A stretch of 64,000 bases of DNA from positions 124,001 through 188,000 of the forward strand of contig NZ_JAGGNR010000005.1 in NCBI RefSeq assembly GCF_018614975.1, in the 5' to 3' direction. Under the pieces are notes generated by a model. That model was not told the origin of the DNA. It ran no database searches and worked only from the letters and a program-made list of their open reading frames with translations. This stretch comes from Paenibacillus polymyxa (GTDB lineage Bacteria; Bacillota; Bacilli; Paenibacillales; Paenibacillaceae). Made by a program: the position numbers and the translations under genes. Position 1 is the first letter of the stretch. Every line of letters starts with the position of its first letter. This document shows, piece by piece, positions 1 through 8,629 of this stretch.

Positions 1-456
1 AGAGTCAATGGACGTTCCTGTACCGATGACATGCTCACGCGGTAGGCCTGATAATTTCCATACCATATAAGTTACTATGTCAACCGGATTGGCAGCGACG
101 ACAAAAATCCCGTTAAATCCACTGTTCATGATCGGAACCACGATGTCTTTGGTAATCGACTCCGCTTCCTCCAGAATATCCAGCCTTGTCTGTCCTGGCT
201 TGGGATTCGCCCCGGCAGTTAAGATAATAACATCCATATTGCCGCATTCCGCGTACGTTCCTGCATATACTTTGGTACGGTTATGTGTGAAGTCCATACA
301 ATGAGAAAAATCCAGCGCCTGTGCTACAGCACGGTCATACGTCCGGTCCACCATCATAATTTCCCTGCATATCGATTGATTAATCATGGAATACGCACAA
401 CTCGAACCGACCAGACCTGCCCCGATCACCGCTACTTTACCTGATTTGCCTAACAC
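1..456 (-). CDS. ldh: L-lactate dehydrogenase, N-terminal part (runs off window start)
   Basis: Reduces pyruvate to L-lactate with NADH in the cytosol, regenerating NAD+ in fermentation. The reading frame enters from the left edge, so only about the first 152 residues are present. It shows the Rossmann nucleotide-binding motif [13 protein letters not shown] near residue 10, the [14 protein letters not shown] loop and NPVDIVTY, typical of the LDH/MDH family and closer to LDH. The GTG start is chosen because an in-frame stop lies three codons upstream and GGGGGC sits just before it. Malate dehydrogenase is the alternative, less likely from the NPVD motif and the overall wording of the conserved blocks. 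Confidence 0.85.
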   Translation of the reverse strand, partial: MLGKSGKVAVIGAGLVGSSCAYSMINQSICREIMMVDRTYDRAVAQALDFSHCMDFTHNRTKVYAGTYAECGNMDVIILTAGANPKPGQTRLDILEEAESITKDIVVPIMNSGFNGIFVVAANPVDIVTYMVWKLSGLPREHVIGTGTSIDS

Positions 457-636
457 TGCTGTTCAGCCCCCATTTACTTTGATATTGATTCGTCACTTAC
501 GCATCCTATGTTAAGTATAGTCCTTTGTTTTATGCTTTAATGCACTTCTACGTTACATAAGATAACACATGGAAAAGCTGTGCAGCAATGATATCCGTTA
601 TCGCGGGAGCGTATTGGAGCAACGGAGTTAACAAAA

Positions 637-665
637 TTGACATGAATAATTTATGATCATATGAT
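637..665 (+). promoter_or_regulatory. Candidate sigma-A promoter
   Basis: TTGACA at 637-642 and TATGAT at 660-665 are separated by exactly 17 bases. It points toward a possible small ORF at 736 and the MerR-like gene at 1003. It lies in the 546-base gap between ldh and that gene; apart from this promoter, the small ORF and the inverted repeat at 932-972, I see nothing else there. Confidence 0.45.
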
Positions 666-735
666 TTGACGGCGTTTGCACTTGTATCATTCGACATGAC
701 AGCATTCATGCTCGTTGTCGGATTGAGGGTGATTT

Positions 736-846
736 ATGCGAATCGTATACCTGACAAAAGTTCTTAGGAATCCGCAGAAACAGAACAAAACCGCCAAAGG
801 GATATACCGAGAGGTTGACGAATACATACGAACAAGCAAAAGATAA
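736..846 (+). CDS. Possible 36-residue basic small protein
   Basis: A short ORF (MRIVYLTKVLRNPQKQ...) preceded by GAGGGTG with a five-base spacing and lying about 70 bases downstream of the promoter at 637-665. It is rich in Lys and Arg and has no membrane segment or recognisable motif. It could equally be leader RNA of the downstream regulator gene. The case rests only on the ribosome-binding site and position. Confidence 0.25.
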   Translation: MRIVYLTKVLRNPQKQNKTAKGIYREVDEYIRTSKR

Positions 847-931
847 AACAGACTTGATCCCTGAGACAGGTTGCCCCGATCCGATGACGGTTCCAAAAAG
901 GAACGCTGAAGCCATAATGTTTTTATCCAAG

Positions 932-972
932 AATCAATTTCATAACTCACTAAAGGTATTATGAAATTGATT
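932..972. repeat. Perfect 14-bp inverted repeat upstream of MerR-like gene
   Basis: AATCAATTTCATAA at 932-945 is repeated in reverse complement at 959-972, with a 13-base spacer. It sits 30 bases before the chosen start of the regulator. No U-tract follows, so it reads better as an operator for a dimeric regulator, or as an RNA hairpin in the leader, than as a terminator. Confidence 0.6.
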
Positions 973-1002
973 TCCAAAAGACTTCATTCCGGGAGGGAAT
1001 TA

Positions 1003-1689
1003 ATGATGATTGAAGAAGCAGGAGCAACGACGGAAACGGCCAAGAGCCTGGGCATAGGTGCCAGTACTCTTCGTAAATATGCGGCGGCACTGGAAGAGCA
1101 GGGATATCGGTTCGAACGTTCCGCCAACAAATCCAGACTATTCAAGTCCGACGACATCGAGTGCATTGAACGCCTGATGACTGAACTCAGAGAGCATAAT
1201 CTGCCCCTTGCTGATGCTGTGGTGACTGTATTGGCTCCAGAAGTACCTGTAGATGCAGTACAAGTGGATGTACCGGTGATGGGGATCGAAGGTCTGTCAG
1301 CGCCTGAATGTGCAGCGACATCGATGTCATCAACATATCCTGAGGGCGCGGAATCAATCGGGAACCTGAGATCCTATCAGGGTCTGGGACAACTGGTAAG
1401 TGAGGTGACTTATGGTGCTGTAGAACAACAGCAGGATGATCGGGTACAGCTACTGCAACAGCGAGTCGATGAACTGGAATTGACCCTTCAGCATCTGGCA
1501 GAGACATACATGGTTCTTCAGGAACAGATGGAGAAACAGCGTCTATGGATGAACGAGAAGCTGGAGGAAGAGCGGGATCGCGAACTCGTGACCAATCTGC
1601 GAAACTTTCAGGGAAGAAAACGCAAACCAAAAGGCGTATCGCTGCGCATGTTGTTTGGACTACTGCCCAAGAAGCATAAGGAAGCTTGA
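1003..1689 (+). CDS. MerR-type HTH protein with coiled coil and basic C-terminus (DUF3967-like)
   Basis: A 228-residue cytosolic protein. Residues about 8-60 form a winged-helix MerR-like DNA-binding head (TAKSLGIGASTLRKYAAALE, then YRFERSANKSRLFKSDDI). Residues about 145-195 are a heptad-like coiled coil (LLQQRVDELELTLQHL...). The C-terminus is short and strongly basic (GRKRKPKGVSLRMLFGLL). This build recalls RacA/DUF3967 proteins, in which a MerR head binds DNA and the coiled coil mediates multimerisation. ATG at 1003 is preferred over an in-frame ATG at 961, because GGGAGGGAA precedes it at good spacing and 961 lies inside the inverted repeat. The actual DNA target is unknown; autoregulation via that repeat is inference. 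Confidence 0.8.
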   Translation: MMIEEAGATTETAKSLGIGASTLRKYAAALEEQGYRFERSANKSRLFKSDDIECIERLMTELREHNLPLADAVVTVLAPEVPVDAVQVDVPVMGIEGLSAPECAATSMSSTYPEGAESIGNLRSYQGLGQLVSEVTYGAVEQQQDDRVQLLQQRVDELELTLQHLAETYMVLQEQMEKQRLWMNEKLEEERDRELVTNLRNFQGRKRKPKGVSLRMLFGLLPKKHKEA

Positions 1690-1824
1690 GCGACAGGCTC
1701 TTGCCCCTCGTGATTTTGCAGTAGCGGCCTGATATAATAAGCTCCATACAACATGAAGACTGGCAATGGATCGCTCGGTATAGAACCGGACCGGGTTGAT
1801 CGGGAAGCTGGCGTGGGAGGATCT

Positions 1825-2646
1825 GTGGAGCTGCGACGAAGCTTTCAAAGATTGCTCGGACTATGGACGGATCGTCCTCGGCGGGAAGGCACGACCATTG
1901 CCGAGCGTTATACAATACAGGAATTGCTGGGTATGGGGAGCTATGGGCTGACATACCTGTGTACAGATGACCAGAACGGCAGGGAAGTGGCGTTGAAGGA
2001 GTCCAAGCCTAGCAAGGGCAGACTCTCTGCGCACCTGTTGGAGCGGGAGGCGGACGTGATGAACCGTCTTCATCATCCGGCGATCCCTGATCTATTGGAT
2101 GTGTTCACATCCGGGAGACGAAGTTATATCGTTACCGAGTATATTCGTGGACAGACGCTGGAAGATTGCATATTTGAGCAAGGTCTTCGATATACGGAGC
2201 GGGAATGTCTGCAATTGGCAGGTCAACTGCTGGCTCCGGTGGCTCATGTGCATGAGCAGGGATATATTCATGGAGATGTGCGGATTCCCAATGTTATTTT
2301 ACGTGAAGGGATGGTGCATCTAATTGACTTTGGCCTGGCGAGACGCTTGGGGGAGCCGTTGTTGCCGGAGCTAAAGCGACGTATGCGTGAAATCCCTGAG
2401 CCTGAAGATGAACCGGCTACACCGGATCATGATCTGCAGGATATTGGCCACTTTCTTCTCTTTATGCTGTATTCGGCTTATGAGCCAGAGAAGGGCCGTG
2501 AACCCGCCAGCTGGCAGGAGGAACTGAAGCTTACACCGGAATTGCACCAGATGCTGGAGCGACTCCTGGGACTTCGTCCGGGTTATGAAGGCGGAGCAAT
2601 GGAGTTACGGGCAGAGATGGAACGTGTGTTGATGAAGGTGAGATGA
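1825..2646 (+). CDS. Serine/threonine protein kinase, compact cytosolic form
   Basis: A Hanks-type kinase domain without transmembrane or sensor domains. Visible landmarks are the glycine loop GMGSYGLTY, the ATP lysine in VALKESK, the catalytic loop HGDVRIPN (Asp and Asn present) and the DFG motif in LIDFGLARR. The domain ends near LLGLRPGYEG, so this is essentially a bare catalytic domain. GTG at 1825 is preferred because GGGAGG lies just upstream and the protein then starts VELRRSFQRLLGLWTDRP. An in-frame ATG at 1753 has no ribosome-binding site and lies only a few bases past a TATAAT. Substrates are unknown; the MerR-like protein immediately upstream on the same strand is a possible partner. 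Confidence 0.85.
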   Translation: MELRRSFQRLLGLWTDRPRREGTTIAERYTIQELLGMGSYGLTYLCTDDQNGREVALKESKPSKGRLSAHLLEREADVMNRLHHPAIPDLLDVFTSGRRSYIVTEYIRGQTLEDCIFEQGLRYTERECLQLAGQLLAPVAHVHEQGYIHGDVRIPNVILREGMVHLIDFGLARRLGEPLLPELKRRMREIPEPEDEPATPDHDLQDIGHFLLFMLYSAYEPEKGREPASWQEELKLTPELHQMLERLLGLRPGYEGGAMELRAEMERVLMKVR

Positions 2647-2742
2647 ATAAGTTCTATGGGCGGACCTGCATTTGTTATCCGTGACCTCTTCGTATGATAT
2701 CTGTAGGGGTCTTTTTCCTTTTTGCTATATAAAAACAGTAGA

Positions 2743-2786
2743 GGGGTGTTCTGTTAGCCGTGTGTATGGCTACCGGACACCCCTTT
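2743..2786 (+). terminator. Hairpin terminator after kinase gene
   Basis: GGGGTGT and TAGCC arms pair with GGCTA and ACACCCC across a short loop, followed by CTTTATAT. It lies between convergent genes and may serve both. Confidence 0.6.
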
Positions 2787-2860
2787 ATATATATTCATTT
2801 ATTGTAGCATCCAATAAGCTGGTGTGATCATTGCTCTTTGAAAGCAGTTGTGAAAGCAGC

Positions 2861-3070
2861 TTAGCTGGAGCTGTATTTTCTGTTTTTGTAATACCCGGAG
2901 CCACTGCGGTTATCCCGGTATTTCACATCCGAAGAAGAATAGCGCTTGTAGGAACGCTTGCCTGAGGAACTGCTGTGACGTTTATATGAGCGCCTGTCCG
3001 AGGAACTGTAACGTTTGCGGTGAGATGAAGATTTGGAATCGATAAGTTTGCCGATAATCTTTTTGAACAT
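2861..3070 (-). CDS. Small Ser/Arg/Lys/Tyr-rich low-complexity protein
   Basis: A 69-residue protein preceded by AAAGGGTG at correct spacing. After a short amphipathic start (MFKKIIGKLIDSK) it is made of imperfect repeats such as HRKRYSSSDRRSYKRHSSSS and KRSYKRYSSSD. It has a very high positive charge, no hydrophobic segment and no cysteine. The composition suggests a nucleic-acid- or polyanion-binding role, perhaps in the spore or cell envelope, but this is inference; I do not recognise a family. Transcription converges with the kinase gene and diverges from map. Confidence 0.65.
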   Translation of the reverse strand: MFKKIIGKLIDSKSSSHRKRYSSSDRRSYKRHSSSSGKRSYKRYSSSDVKYRDNRSGSGYYKNRKYSSS

Positions 3071-3277
3071 GAGCTTTCACCCTTTCGACTTCAACTGTTT
3101 TAAGCATATACGTGGCCAGATCTGTAGGGGTTTCGAGTTTTTTATGGAAAAGTATATTCATTGGACAGGAGCCAGGAGTATAATAGGATGTTGCTGATTG
3201 CACGGAATTTTTTATTTTGAGCGTTTAGCGTTACAATAGAGGACAGGATAAGATTTTAACGGACAGGAGTAGTTATT

Positions 3278-4024
3278 ATGATTACATTGAAGACCAAAGA
3301 ACAGATTGAATATATGAAAAAAGCCGGAGAAATTCTCGCCGCATGCCATAGAGAAATTGCAAAGATGATTCGTCCAGGCATTACGACACAGGAGATCGAC
3401 CAGTTTGCAGAAGCTTTTATGAAGAAAAATGGCGCTACGCCGGAACAAAAGGGATATAACGGATACCAATATGCGACATGTGCGTCGGTTAATGATGTGA
3501 TCTGTCACGGGTTTCCGGGAAAATATGCACTCAAAGACGGCGATATCGTCACAATCGACATGGTGGTTAATCTGAATGGCTGGCTGGCGGATTCGGCCTG
3601 GTCATATCCCGTAGGTGAAGTGACTCCGGAAGCACAACATCTGCTGGATGTAACCAAAAACTCTCTGTACAAAGGCATTGAACTTGCCGTTGTGGGCAAC
3701 CGGATCGGTGATATCTCCAATGCGATTCAAGTGTATGCAGAAGGTGAAGGCCTATCGGTTGTGCGTGAGTTTATCGGGCACGGCATTGGTGAGAAGATGC
3801 ATGAGGAACCACAAGTCCCTCACTACGGTCCGCCTCATCGGGGTCCGCGTCTGAAGGAAGGCATGGTTATTACGATCGAACCGATGCTGAATATTGGTAC
3901 GTTCCGAAGTAAGCTGGATTCAGATGGATGGACTGCTCGTACTATGGATGGAAGTCTGTCTGCCCAGTATGAACATACGATTGCGATTACGGCGGATGGT
4001 CCAGTGATTTTGACAGCACAATAA
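3278..4024 (+). CDS. map: Methionine aminopeptidase, type I
   Basis: Removes the initiator methionine from nascent proteins in the cytosol. At 248 residues it is the usual length. The dinuclear metal ligands are visible in order: Asp in VTIDMVV, Asp in WLADSAWSYPVGEV, His in GHGIGEKMHEEP, Glu in TIEPML and Glu in QYEHTIAI. The substrate His is in VICHGFPG. ATG at 3278 follows ACAGGAG. The segment WLADSAW differs from the usual WHGDSAR type, suggesting a secondary MAP paralogue of the MapB kind rather than the copy normally found in the ribosomal-protein operon. It stands alone here. Confidence 0.94.
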   Translation: MITLKTKEQIEYMKKAGEILAACHREIAKMIRPGITTQEIDQFAEAFMKKNGATPEQKGYNGYQYATCASVNDVICHGFPGKYALKDGDIVTIDMVVNLNGWLADSAWSYPVGEVTPEAQHLLDVTKNSLYKGIELAVVGNRIGDISNAIQVYAEGEGLSVVREFIGHGIGEKMHEEPQVPHYGPPHRGPRLKEGMVITIEPMLNIGTFRSKLDSDGWTARTMDGSLSAQYEHTIAITADGPVILTAQ

Positions 4025-4198
4025 TAGCCAAATGCAGCTACAATGTGACGATATTTGCATATTTCATGGCGGCCCACGTTTGTGATCCGCCTGTTTCGGT
4101 TTAAACTATTAAGAAGTGATAACACAGAGCCAGTGGTAAGTGATTTCAGCTGACAAGGGTTAACCTTGCGTCCACTTGGCAACAAGGAGGTAATTTTG

Positions 4199-5212
4199 GT
4201 GTCTTTAAATAAACAGATCGTACTTGCGTCTCGTCCCGAAGGTGCCCCTTCCAGAGAGAATTTCAACTTCATCGATGCACCCCTTCCTGAACCGGACGCT
4301 GGGCAGGTCCTGGTACGTACATTATATTTGTCGGTTGACCCGTACATGCGGGGCCGCATGAAAGATACAAAATCTTACGCTGCACCTTACGCGTTAAATG
4401 AAGTGATCAAGGGTGGAGCTATTGGACAGGTTGTGGAATCTTCGGAACCCAATCTGCGCAAAGGAGATCTCGTGTCCGGTATGTGGGGCTGGCAGCAATA
4501 TGCTGCAGTGAATACGACTGATCTTTCGCTGATCGATACGGAAGAAGCACCAATCACGGCTTACCTGGGTGCGCTGGGCCTGACGGGTCTAACGGCTTAT
4601 TTTGGTATGGAAGACATCGGTAAACCCAAAGACGGCGAGACGGTCGTTGTATCGGGAGCAGCCGGAGCGGTAGGCATGATTGCAGGTCAGATTGGTAAAA
4701 TTGTGGGAGCACGTGTGGTTGGTATTGCAGGCTCTGATGAGAAATGCGCTTATTTGAAAGAAAAGCTGGGCTTCGACGTGGTGTTGAACTACAAGAAGGA
4801 GCAGGATATGTCAGCGGCCATTGAACGGGCTTGCCCCGATGGCGTAGATGTCTACTTTGACAATGTGGGCGGCGACATCTCGGATGCAGTCTTGCGCCAC
4901 ATCAATCGGAATGCACGTATTCCGTTATGCGGTCAGATCTCGTCCTATAATCTGGAGAAACCGGATATCGGGATGCGGCCACAGACGTTGCTGTTAACGA
5001 ACACAGCATTAATGAAAGGTTTCCTGCTGGGTGACTACACCAAATCCTTCAAGGAAGGCCGCGCCAAGTTGGCGAAATGGATCAAGGAAGGTCATATCCA
5101 GTATGAAGAAAACATTGTGGACGGGTTCGAACAGACGCCGGAAGCATTCATGGGCCTCTTCTCGGGAGATAATCTGGGCAAGCAACTGGTTAAGGTTGCA
5201 GATCCTGAATAG
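4199..5212 (+). CDS. NADPH-dependent reductase of the MDR/leukotriene B4 dehydrogenase (CurA) family
   Basis: A zinc-free medium-chain dehydrogenase/reductase that reduces alpha,beta-unsaturated carbonyl compounds with NADPH. Evidence is the family start RPEGAPSRENF, the LYLSVDPYMRGRM block, the nucleotide-binding motif SGAAGAVGMIAGQIGK around residue 155, and VDVYFDNVGGDISDAVL. No structural or catalytic zinc cysteines are seen. At 337 residues it has full family length. GTG at 4199 is chosen because AAGGAGG lies eight bases upstream; the earlier TTG at 4166 has no such site. It is a single-gene unit closed by the strong terminator at 5252-5298. Confidence 0.9.
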   Translation: MSLNKQIVLASRPEGAPSRENFNFIDAPLPEPDAGQVLVRTLYLSVDPYMRGRMKDTKSYAAPYALNEVIKGGAIGQVVESSEPNLRKGDLVSGMWGWQQYAAVNTTDLSLIDTEEAPITAYLGALGLTGLTAYFGMEDIGKPKDGETVVVSGAAGAVGMIAGQIGKIVGARVVGIAGSDEKCAYLKEKLGFDVVLNYKKEQDMSAAIERACPDGVDVYFDNVGGDISDAVLRHINRNARIPLCGQISSYNLEKPDIGMRPQTLLLTNTALMKGFLLGDYTKSFKEGRAKLAKWIKEGHIQYEENIVDGFEQTPEAFMGLFSGDNLGKQLVKVADPE

Positions 5213-5251
5213 ATATCGAATGGTTTACATGTACAATTAGGTTGAAAATGA

Positions 5252-5298
5252 AAAGACACGTTCTGCACACCGATGGTGCAGCAGAACGTGTCTTTTTT
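5252..5298. terminator. Strong intrinsic terminator, probably bidirectional
   Basis: AAAGACACGTTCTGC pairs with GCAGAACGTGTCTTT, followed by a T-run; on the other strand the AAAA before the stem gives a short U-tract. It separates the convergent reductase and CcdC-like genes. Confidence 0.85.
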
Positions 5299-5332
5299 AT
5301 CTGTAAATCTGTGCGTGGTCTATGTAGGGTGA

Positions 5333-5818
5333 CTAGTGTTCGGCGACCAGCACTTCTTTGTAGTGTTTGTACATATATACACGCCAGCGTACAATCATGC
5401 CAAAAGCCAGCAGGAAGAACAATCCGCCTGTTTGCGGAATGCTTACATATCGCTGAATGACTTCATGCAGGATCAGGCGTACGGCCAGCAATCCAAGCAA
5501 GATAAAAGCAAAGCTGCGAGAACGTGTGGCAAAAATTTCTTCACCTACTCGTTCAAACTGTGTACTGCGAATGAGGGGATAGGAGAAGAGGAACCAGCCC
5601 ACCAGAAACGCAATGAATGCCCAGAGTAGAGGAACATGTGTCTCCGGTACAACAAACATAAGAAATCCTGTGCTCATGCCGAGCGGCGGAATAAGGATTT
5701 TACGAATGGTCACCGGTCTGTGACTGGCTTTCAAGCGGATGAAGATGGCAAGCAGTGCCATGACGAGCATGCCCACGGTTGCTCCGATTTGCAGGTAGTA
5801 CGGACTGATTTGAGCCAC
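5333..5818 (-). CDS. CcdC-like integral membrane protein
   Basis: A 161-residue protein with about four or five membrane segments (IGATVGMLVMALLAIFIR, ILIPPLGMSTGFLMF, LLWAFIAFLVGWFLF, AFILLGLLAVRLILHEVI, LFFLLAFGMIVRWRV). Size, order of segments and the FSYPLIRSTQFERVG linker fit the CcdC family found beside cytochrome c biogenesis genes in Bacillus, whose biochemical role is not well defined. GTG at 5818 is chosen because AGAAAGAGGGAG precedes it; the longer frame to 5962 would add an unrelated hydrophilic extension. No ccd or cytochrome genes are adjacent here. Confidence 0.78.
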   Translation of the reverse strand: MAQISPYYLQIGATVGMLVMALLAIFIRLKASHRPVTIRKILIPPLGMSTGFLMFVVPETHVPLLWAFIAFLVGWFLFSYPLIRSTQFERVGEEIFATRSRSFAFILLGLLAVRLILHEVIQRYVSIPQTGGLFFLLAFGMIVRWRVYMYKHYKEVLVAEH

Positions 5819-6035
5819 GTAGAACTCCCTCTTTCTGAAATAATATGTTATCCGGTGATCCGGAACCCAGTACGAATTGCCGGAATTTTCAGTTCCTATT
5901 ATATCACAAACGCAGAAAGCCGATAGAAAGCTTAGTGTATCATATACCCGATATGTATTCACAGGGTGTATTTGAAAATTTTGTATTATTGTGCCCGTTG
6001 TAAGGCTGTTTATTCGATTAAGGGGAAATCATGCA

Positions 6036-6248
6036 ATGATTGGACAACAATGGATGTATATCAAGCTTATCGGCTCACATCATACAGGAACCGAACTCGG
6101 GAACGTAGTGGTATTATATATTCCCGATCCGATCTGCAGGGGAGAAGTACCCGGTACATGGCGTCAGCTGCGCACACATCGTACCCGCTGGTATATGCAG
6201 CTTGCGAGCAGGCTATGGGATGCGGAAGGCAGAGGAAAAGGACAGTAG
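6036..6248 (+). CDS. Hypothetical 70-residue protein
   Basis: A small ORF in the 500-base space before the gene at 6319. AAGGGG lies about ten bases before the ATG. The product (MIGQQWMYIKLIGSHHTGTE...) alternates hydrophobic and basic residues and has no signal peptide or known motif. It would be co-directional with the next gene, 70 bases away. A GTG/TTG-started longer form is possible. Reality is uncertain. Confidence 0.4.
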   Translation: MIGQQWMYIKLIGSHHTGTELGNVVVLYIPDPICRGEVPGTWRQLRTHRTRWYMQLASRLWDAEGRGKGQ

Positions 6249-6318
6249 ACATGGATTAGGGTAACCCAACGACCGATCCTGACAATACCTTGGAACAGAG
6301 CAAGGAGGAATACGCTTC

Positions 6319-7449
6319 ATGAAAAAAAGTTACAGGCCAGCCACGATGTGGACGCTGGCTTGTTTTACCGTGGTATCGGTGGTGCTGGTTGTCCCCTGGA
6401 TTATGTGGCAATCTCAGGCCCCTGTTCCACTGAACATCATGATTATTGACAAGAGCAGACCGGACTTGTCCTATCAGGGGCACAAGGGGTTGGTCTGGCT
6501 TTTGAATCAGCAGAAGATCGTACAGCATACAGGGGAACACTATTCCTATGAAGAGGATTATTACGGCTATGATCTTCAGGACGGGCTTCCTCGGATGAAA
6601 CGAATGCTGCCTGATGAGGTGACGGACACGGACCTGATCTATCTGACGGCAAATCGGAGTAGTCTGTCTGCACACAAGAATGAACGGAAGCAAGACGAAA
6701 TCTATGAAGGATTAACAATATATGATGTGCAGAAGATTCGCGAGGCTGCGTATAAAGGCGTAACGATTGTTGCCGAATACAGTGCATTGGCGAATACGGC
6801 TTCCAAGATGACAAGAGAGCAACTATACCCCATCTTGGGTGTGGACAGCAGTGGATGGCAGGGGAAATCGGTATCTAATCTGCAAAGTATGGAAGAAGTC
6901 CCCCGGTGGGTTCGGGCGAATTATGAGCAGCGGGAGAAGAGGAAGTGGCCTTATTCCGGAGCTGGTATTCTGCTAGTTCATGTAGATGGGCAGGTCATAG
7001 TGCTGGAGAAAGGCCCGGATGTAAAGACAGGAAATGTACAGGTTGCATTCACACAGGAAGGCAGGGATTGGAGTGGCATAACCCAGGATATACATTACAG
7101 TGCCTGGTTCGATATCATTCTGCCGCAACAGCAGGATTCCATATTGGCTTGGTATAAGACGGATTTGACGGAAACAGGTGAGCAGAAACTGGTGGATGCA
7201 GGAATTCCCGCGGAATTTGCTGCACTTGTCCGATATGACGACTATAATCGGTCGTATTACATCGCAGGGTCCTTTGGAGAGATGAAGCATTATTCCTTCT
7301 GGCGCCGAATCCGGGGATGGGAGGTCGTCCGGTCCAAGCTTACGCCCGATCAGAAAGATATTCCGGACATGTTCTACTGGAAGGTGTACGTGCCTGTGAT
7401 GAAGCATATTTTGAATGAAGTGCAGGATGGACGGCAGCAATGGCCATAG
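6319..7449 (+). CDS. Membrane-anchored extracytoplasmic protein of unknown function
   Basis: A 376-residue protein with a single N-terminal membrane segment (MWTLACFTVVSVVLVVPWIMW) and a large outside domain. The start IMIIDKSRPDLSYQGHKGLV and the block YEGLTIYDVQKIREAAYKGV suggest an alpha/beta fold resembling glutamine-amidotransferase-like or Rossmann sheets, with the segment VTIVAEYSALAN as a further strand, but no catalytic motif can be identified. AAGGAGG precedes the ATG. It may form a unit with the small ORF at 6036. I do not recognise the family by name. Confidence 0.75.
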   Translation: MKKSYRPATMWTLACFTVVSVVLVVPWIMWQSQAPVPLNIMIIDKSRPDLSYQGHKGLVWLLNQQKIVQHTGEHYSYEEDYYGYDLQDGLPRMKRMLPDEVTDTDLIYLTANRSSLSAHKNERKQDEIYEGLTIYDVQKIREAAYKGVTIVAEYSALANTASKMTREQLYPILGVDSSGWQGKSVSNLQSMEEVPRWVRANYEQREKRKWPYSGAGILLVHVDGQVIVLEKGPDVKTGNVQVAFTQEGRDWSGITQDIHYSAWFDIILPQQQDSILAWYKTDLTETGEQKLVDAGIPAEFAALVRYDDYNRSYYIAGSFGEMKHYSFWRRIRGWEVVRSKLTPDQKDIPDMFYWKVYVPVMKHILNEVQDGRQQWP

Positions 7450-7619
7450 ACATGCTATCGAGAACCGACTCGATGGACCAGGGAGGATCAAGTAAGGAGC
7501 AGATTGCCAGGTGAAATGGGACTGGGTAGATTGAATACGTTTCAGACTCTTACCACCATGAACAATGGGAGTTGTAGCTAGATCCTCAACTTTAATCATC
7601 GCACTGCGGCGTACATGTG

Positions 7620-7831
7620 GTGTGATCTATAAAATGATTCGTATTAGAACACGTATTAAAAAAAGTACTAAAGTGTGCATCACTACCAAGGTAAGCTCCG
7701 TATCGAGAATCCCCAATGTGTGCACTTAACTGTAGCGTGATCTATACATGAATGGTAATAAAACATGTACTACCATGTGCATTACGATTAGAGTAAGCTA
7801 CATATCTAGATTTGTATCCGCATAATCATTG
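7620..7831. repeat. Two degenerate direct repeats in a 550-base non-coding stretch
   Basis: The stretch 7450-8001 has no credible gene. Within it, units starting GTGATCTATA at 7620 and 7737 share the order GTGATCTATA ... TGTGCAT(C/T)AC ... GTAAGCT ... TATC(G/T)AGA with a period of about 117 bases. A partial third echo (GCATCACTTTACGCTCGCTGCG, split across 7843-7864, then TATCTAGACTCC) follows. The copies have diverged and carry no frame. Confidence 0.4.
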
Positions 7832-8001
7832 CAAATGGCATCGCATCACTTTACGCTCGCTGCGTATCTAGACTCCATAACACAATGTGTGTCTGGACGT
7901 GTGGAGTTCGTTAGTTGTTGTAATTCGCTCTAATTGGCGTTATAGCGTGTCCTCGGTTCGTTAGATTTTGGTCAGAGGGCACCGATGTGGAGAGGTAACG
8001 T

Positions 8002-8035
8002 AAAAAGGACTGCAGATCCTATGCAGTCCTTTTTT
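8002..8035. terminator. Bidirectional intrinsic terminator
   Basis: AAAAAGGACTGCA pairs with TGCAGTCCTTTTT around a short loop. It gives a U-tract in both directions and closes the minus-strand MBL/TetR operon. Confidence 0.85.
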
Positions 8036-8056
8036 CATGATGCAATGCGTGCCTTA

Positions 8057-8629
8057 CTAGTCCTGCTGAAGATGCCGGAGTCCGTGGAGGAAGGCGGATA
8101 CGGTCAGACGCAGACTTTCGTCCGGATCAAAGTTCATGCCGAAGCCGCCTTGTGCCTCAATGGAGGCAAATCCATGGCAGAGACTGCGCAAACCACGAAC
8201 GGCATGCAATGCTTCCGCTTCGGTCAGCGGGTAGGGCTGCAAGCTGTGCAGCAGTAACTCCAGCGTAGCTGTGCTGGCCGCGGCGAGCTGTGGCTCCTCG
8301 GGGTCCGGGGCATGAAATGAGGCTTCGTACAGCCCGGGGTGCTCACGGACGAAGCCAATGTATGCTGCAGCGATGGCCTGAATGGCATCATCGCCTGTGC
8401 GGTCAGCTGTAGCCGTGGTTAATGCGCGGCTAAGCTGTTGTACGGACATCAGCGCCATTTCCTGGCGAAGCCCGGGAAGTCCGCTGATGTGGTTGTAGAG
8501 CGACGGTGAGCGCACATCCAGCCGCTGTGCCAACGCGGCCAGTGTCAGCGCCTGAAAGCCGTCGCTGTCAGCAAGCTGGGCGGCGGCGCTGAGCAGAGCG
8601 CCGCGATCCAGCCCTTGCCGGGGGCTCAT
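8057..8629 (-). CDS. TetR/AcrR-family transcriptional repressor
   Basis: A 190-residue regulator. The N-terminal HTH is plain (ALLSAAAQLADSDGFQALTL then ALAQRLDVRSPSLYNHISG). The C-terminal ligand domain with YIGFVREHPGLYEASFHAP matches the WHG/TetR_C_33 type. Its start overlaps the stop of the MBL-fold gene (ATGA), so the two are translationally coupled and transcribed from one promoter near 9391-9419 that carries two palindromes, the likely operators for autoregulation. The coding sequence is conspicuously GC-rich compared with genes either side. Confidence 0.88.
   Translation of the reverse strand: MSPRQGLDRGALLSAAAQLADSDGFQALTLAALAQRLDVRSPSLYNHISGLPGLRQEMALMSVQQLSRALTTATADRTGDDAIQAIAAAYIGFVREHPGLYEASFHAPDPEEPQLAAASTATLELLLHSLQPYPLTEAEALHAVRGLRSLCHGFASIEAQGGFGMNFDPDESLRLTVSAFLHGLRHLQQD

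Noticed and set aside
1187..1954. A 255-residue minus-strand ORF
   Set aside because: Covers the MerR-like and kinase genes in antisense with proline/histidine-rich composition, no start signal.
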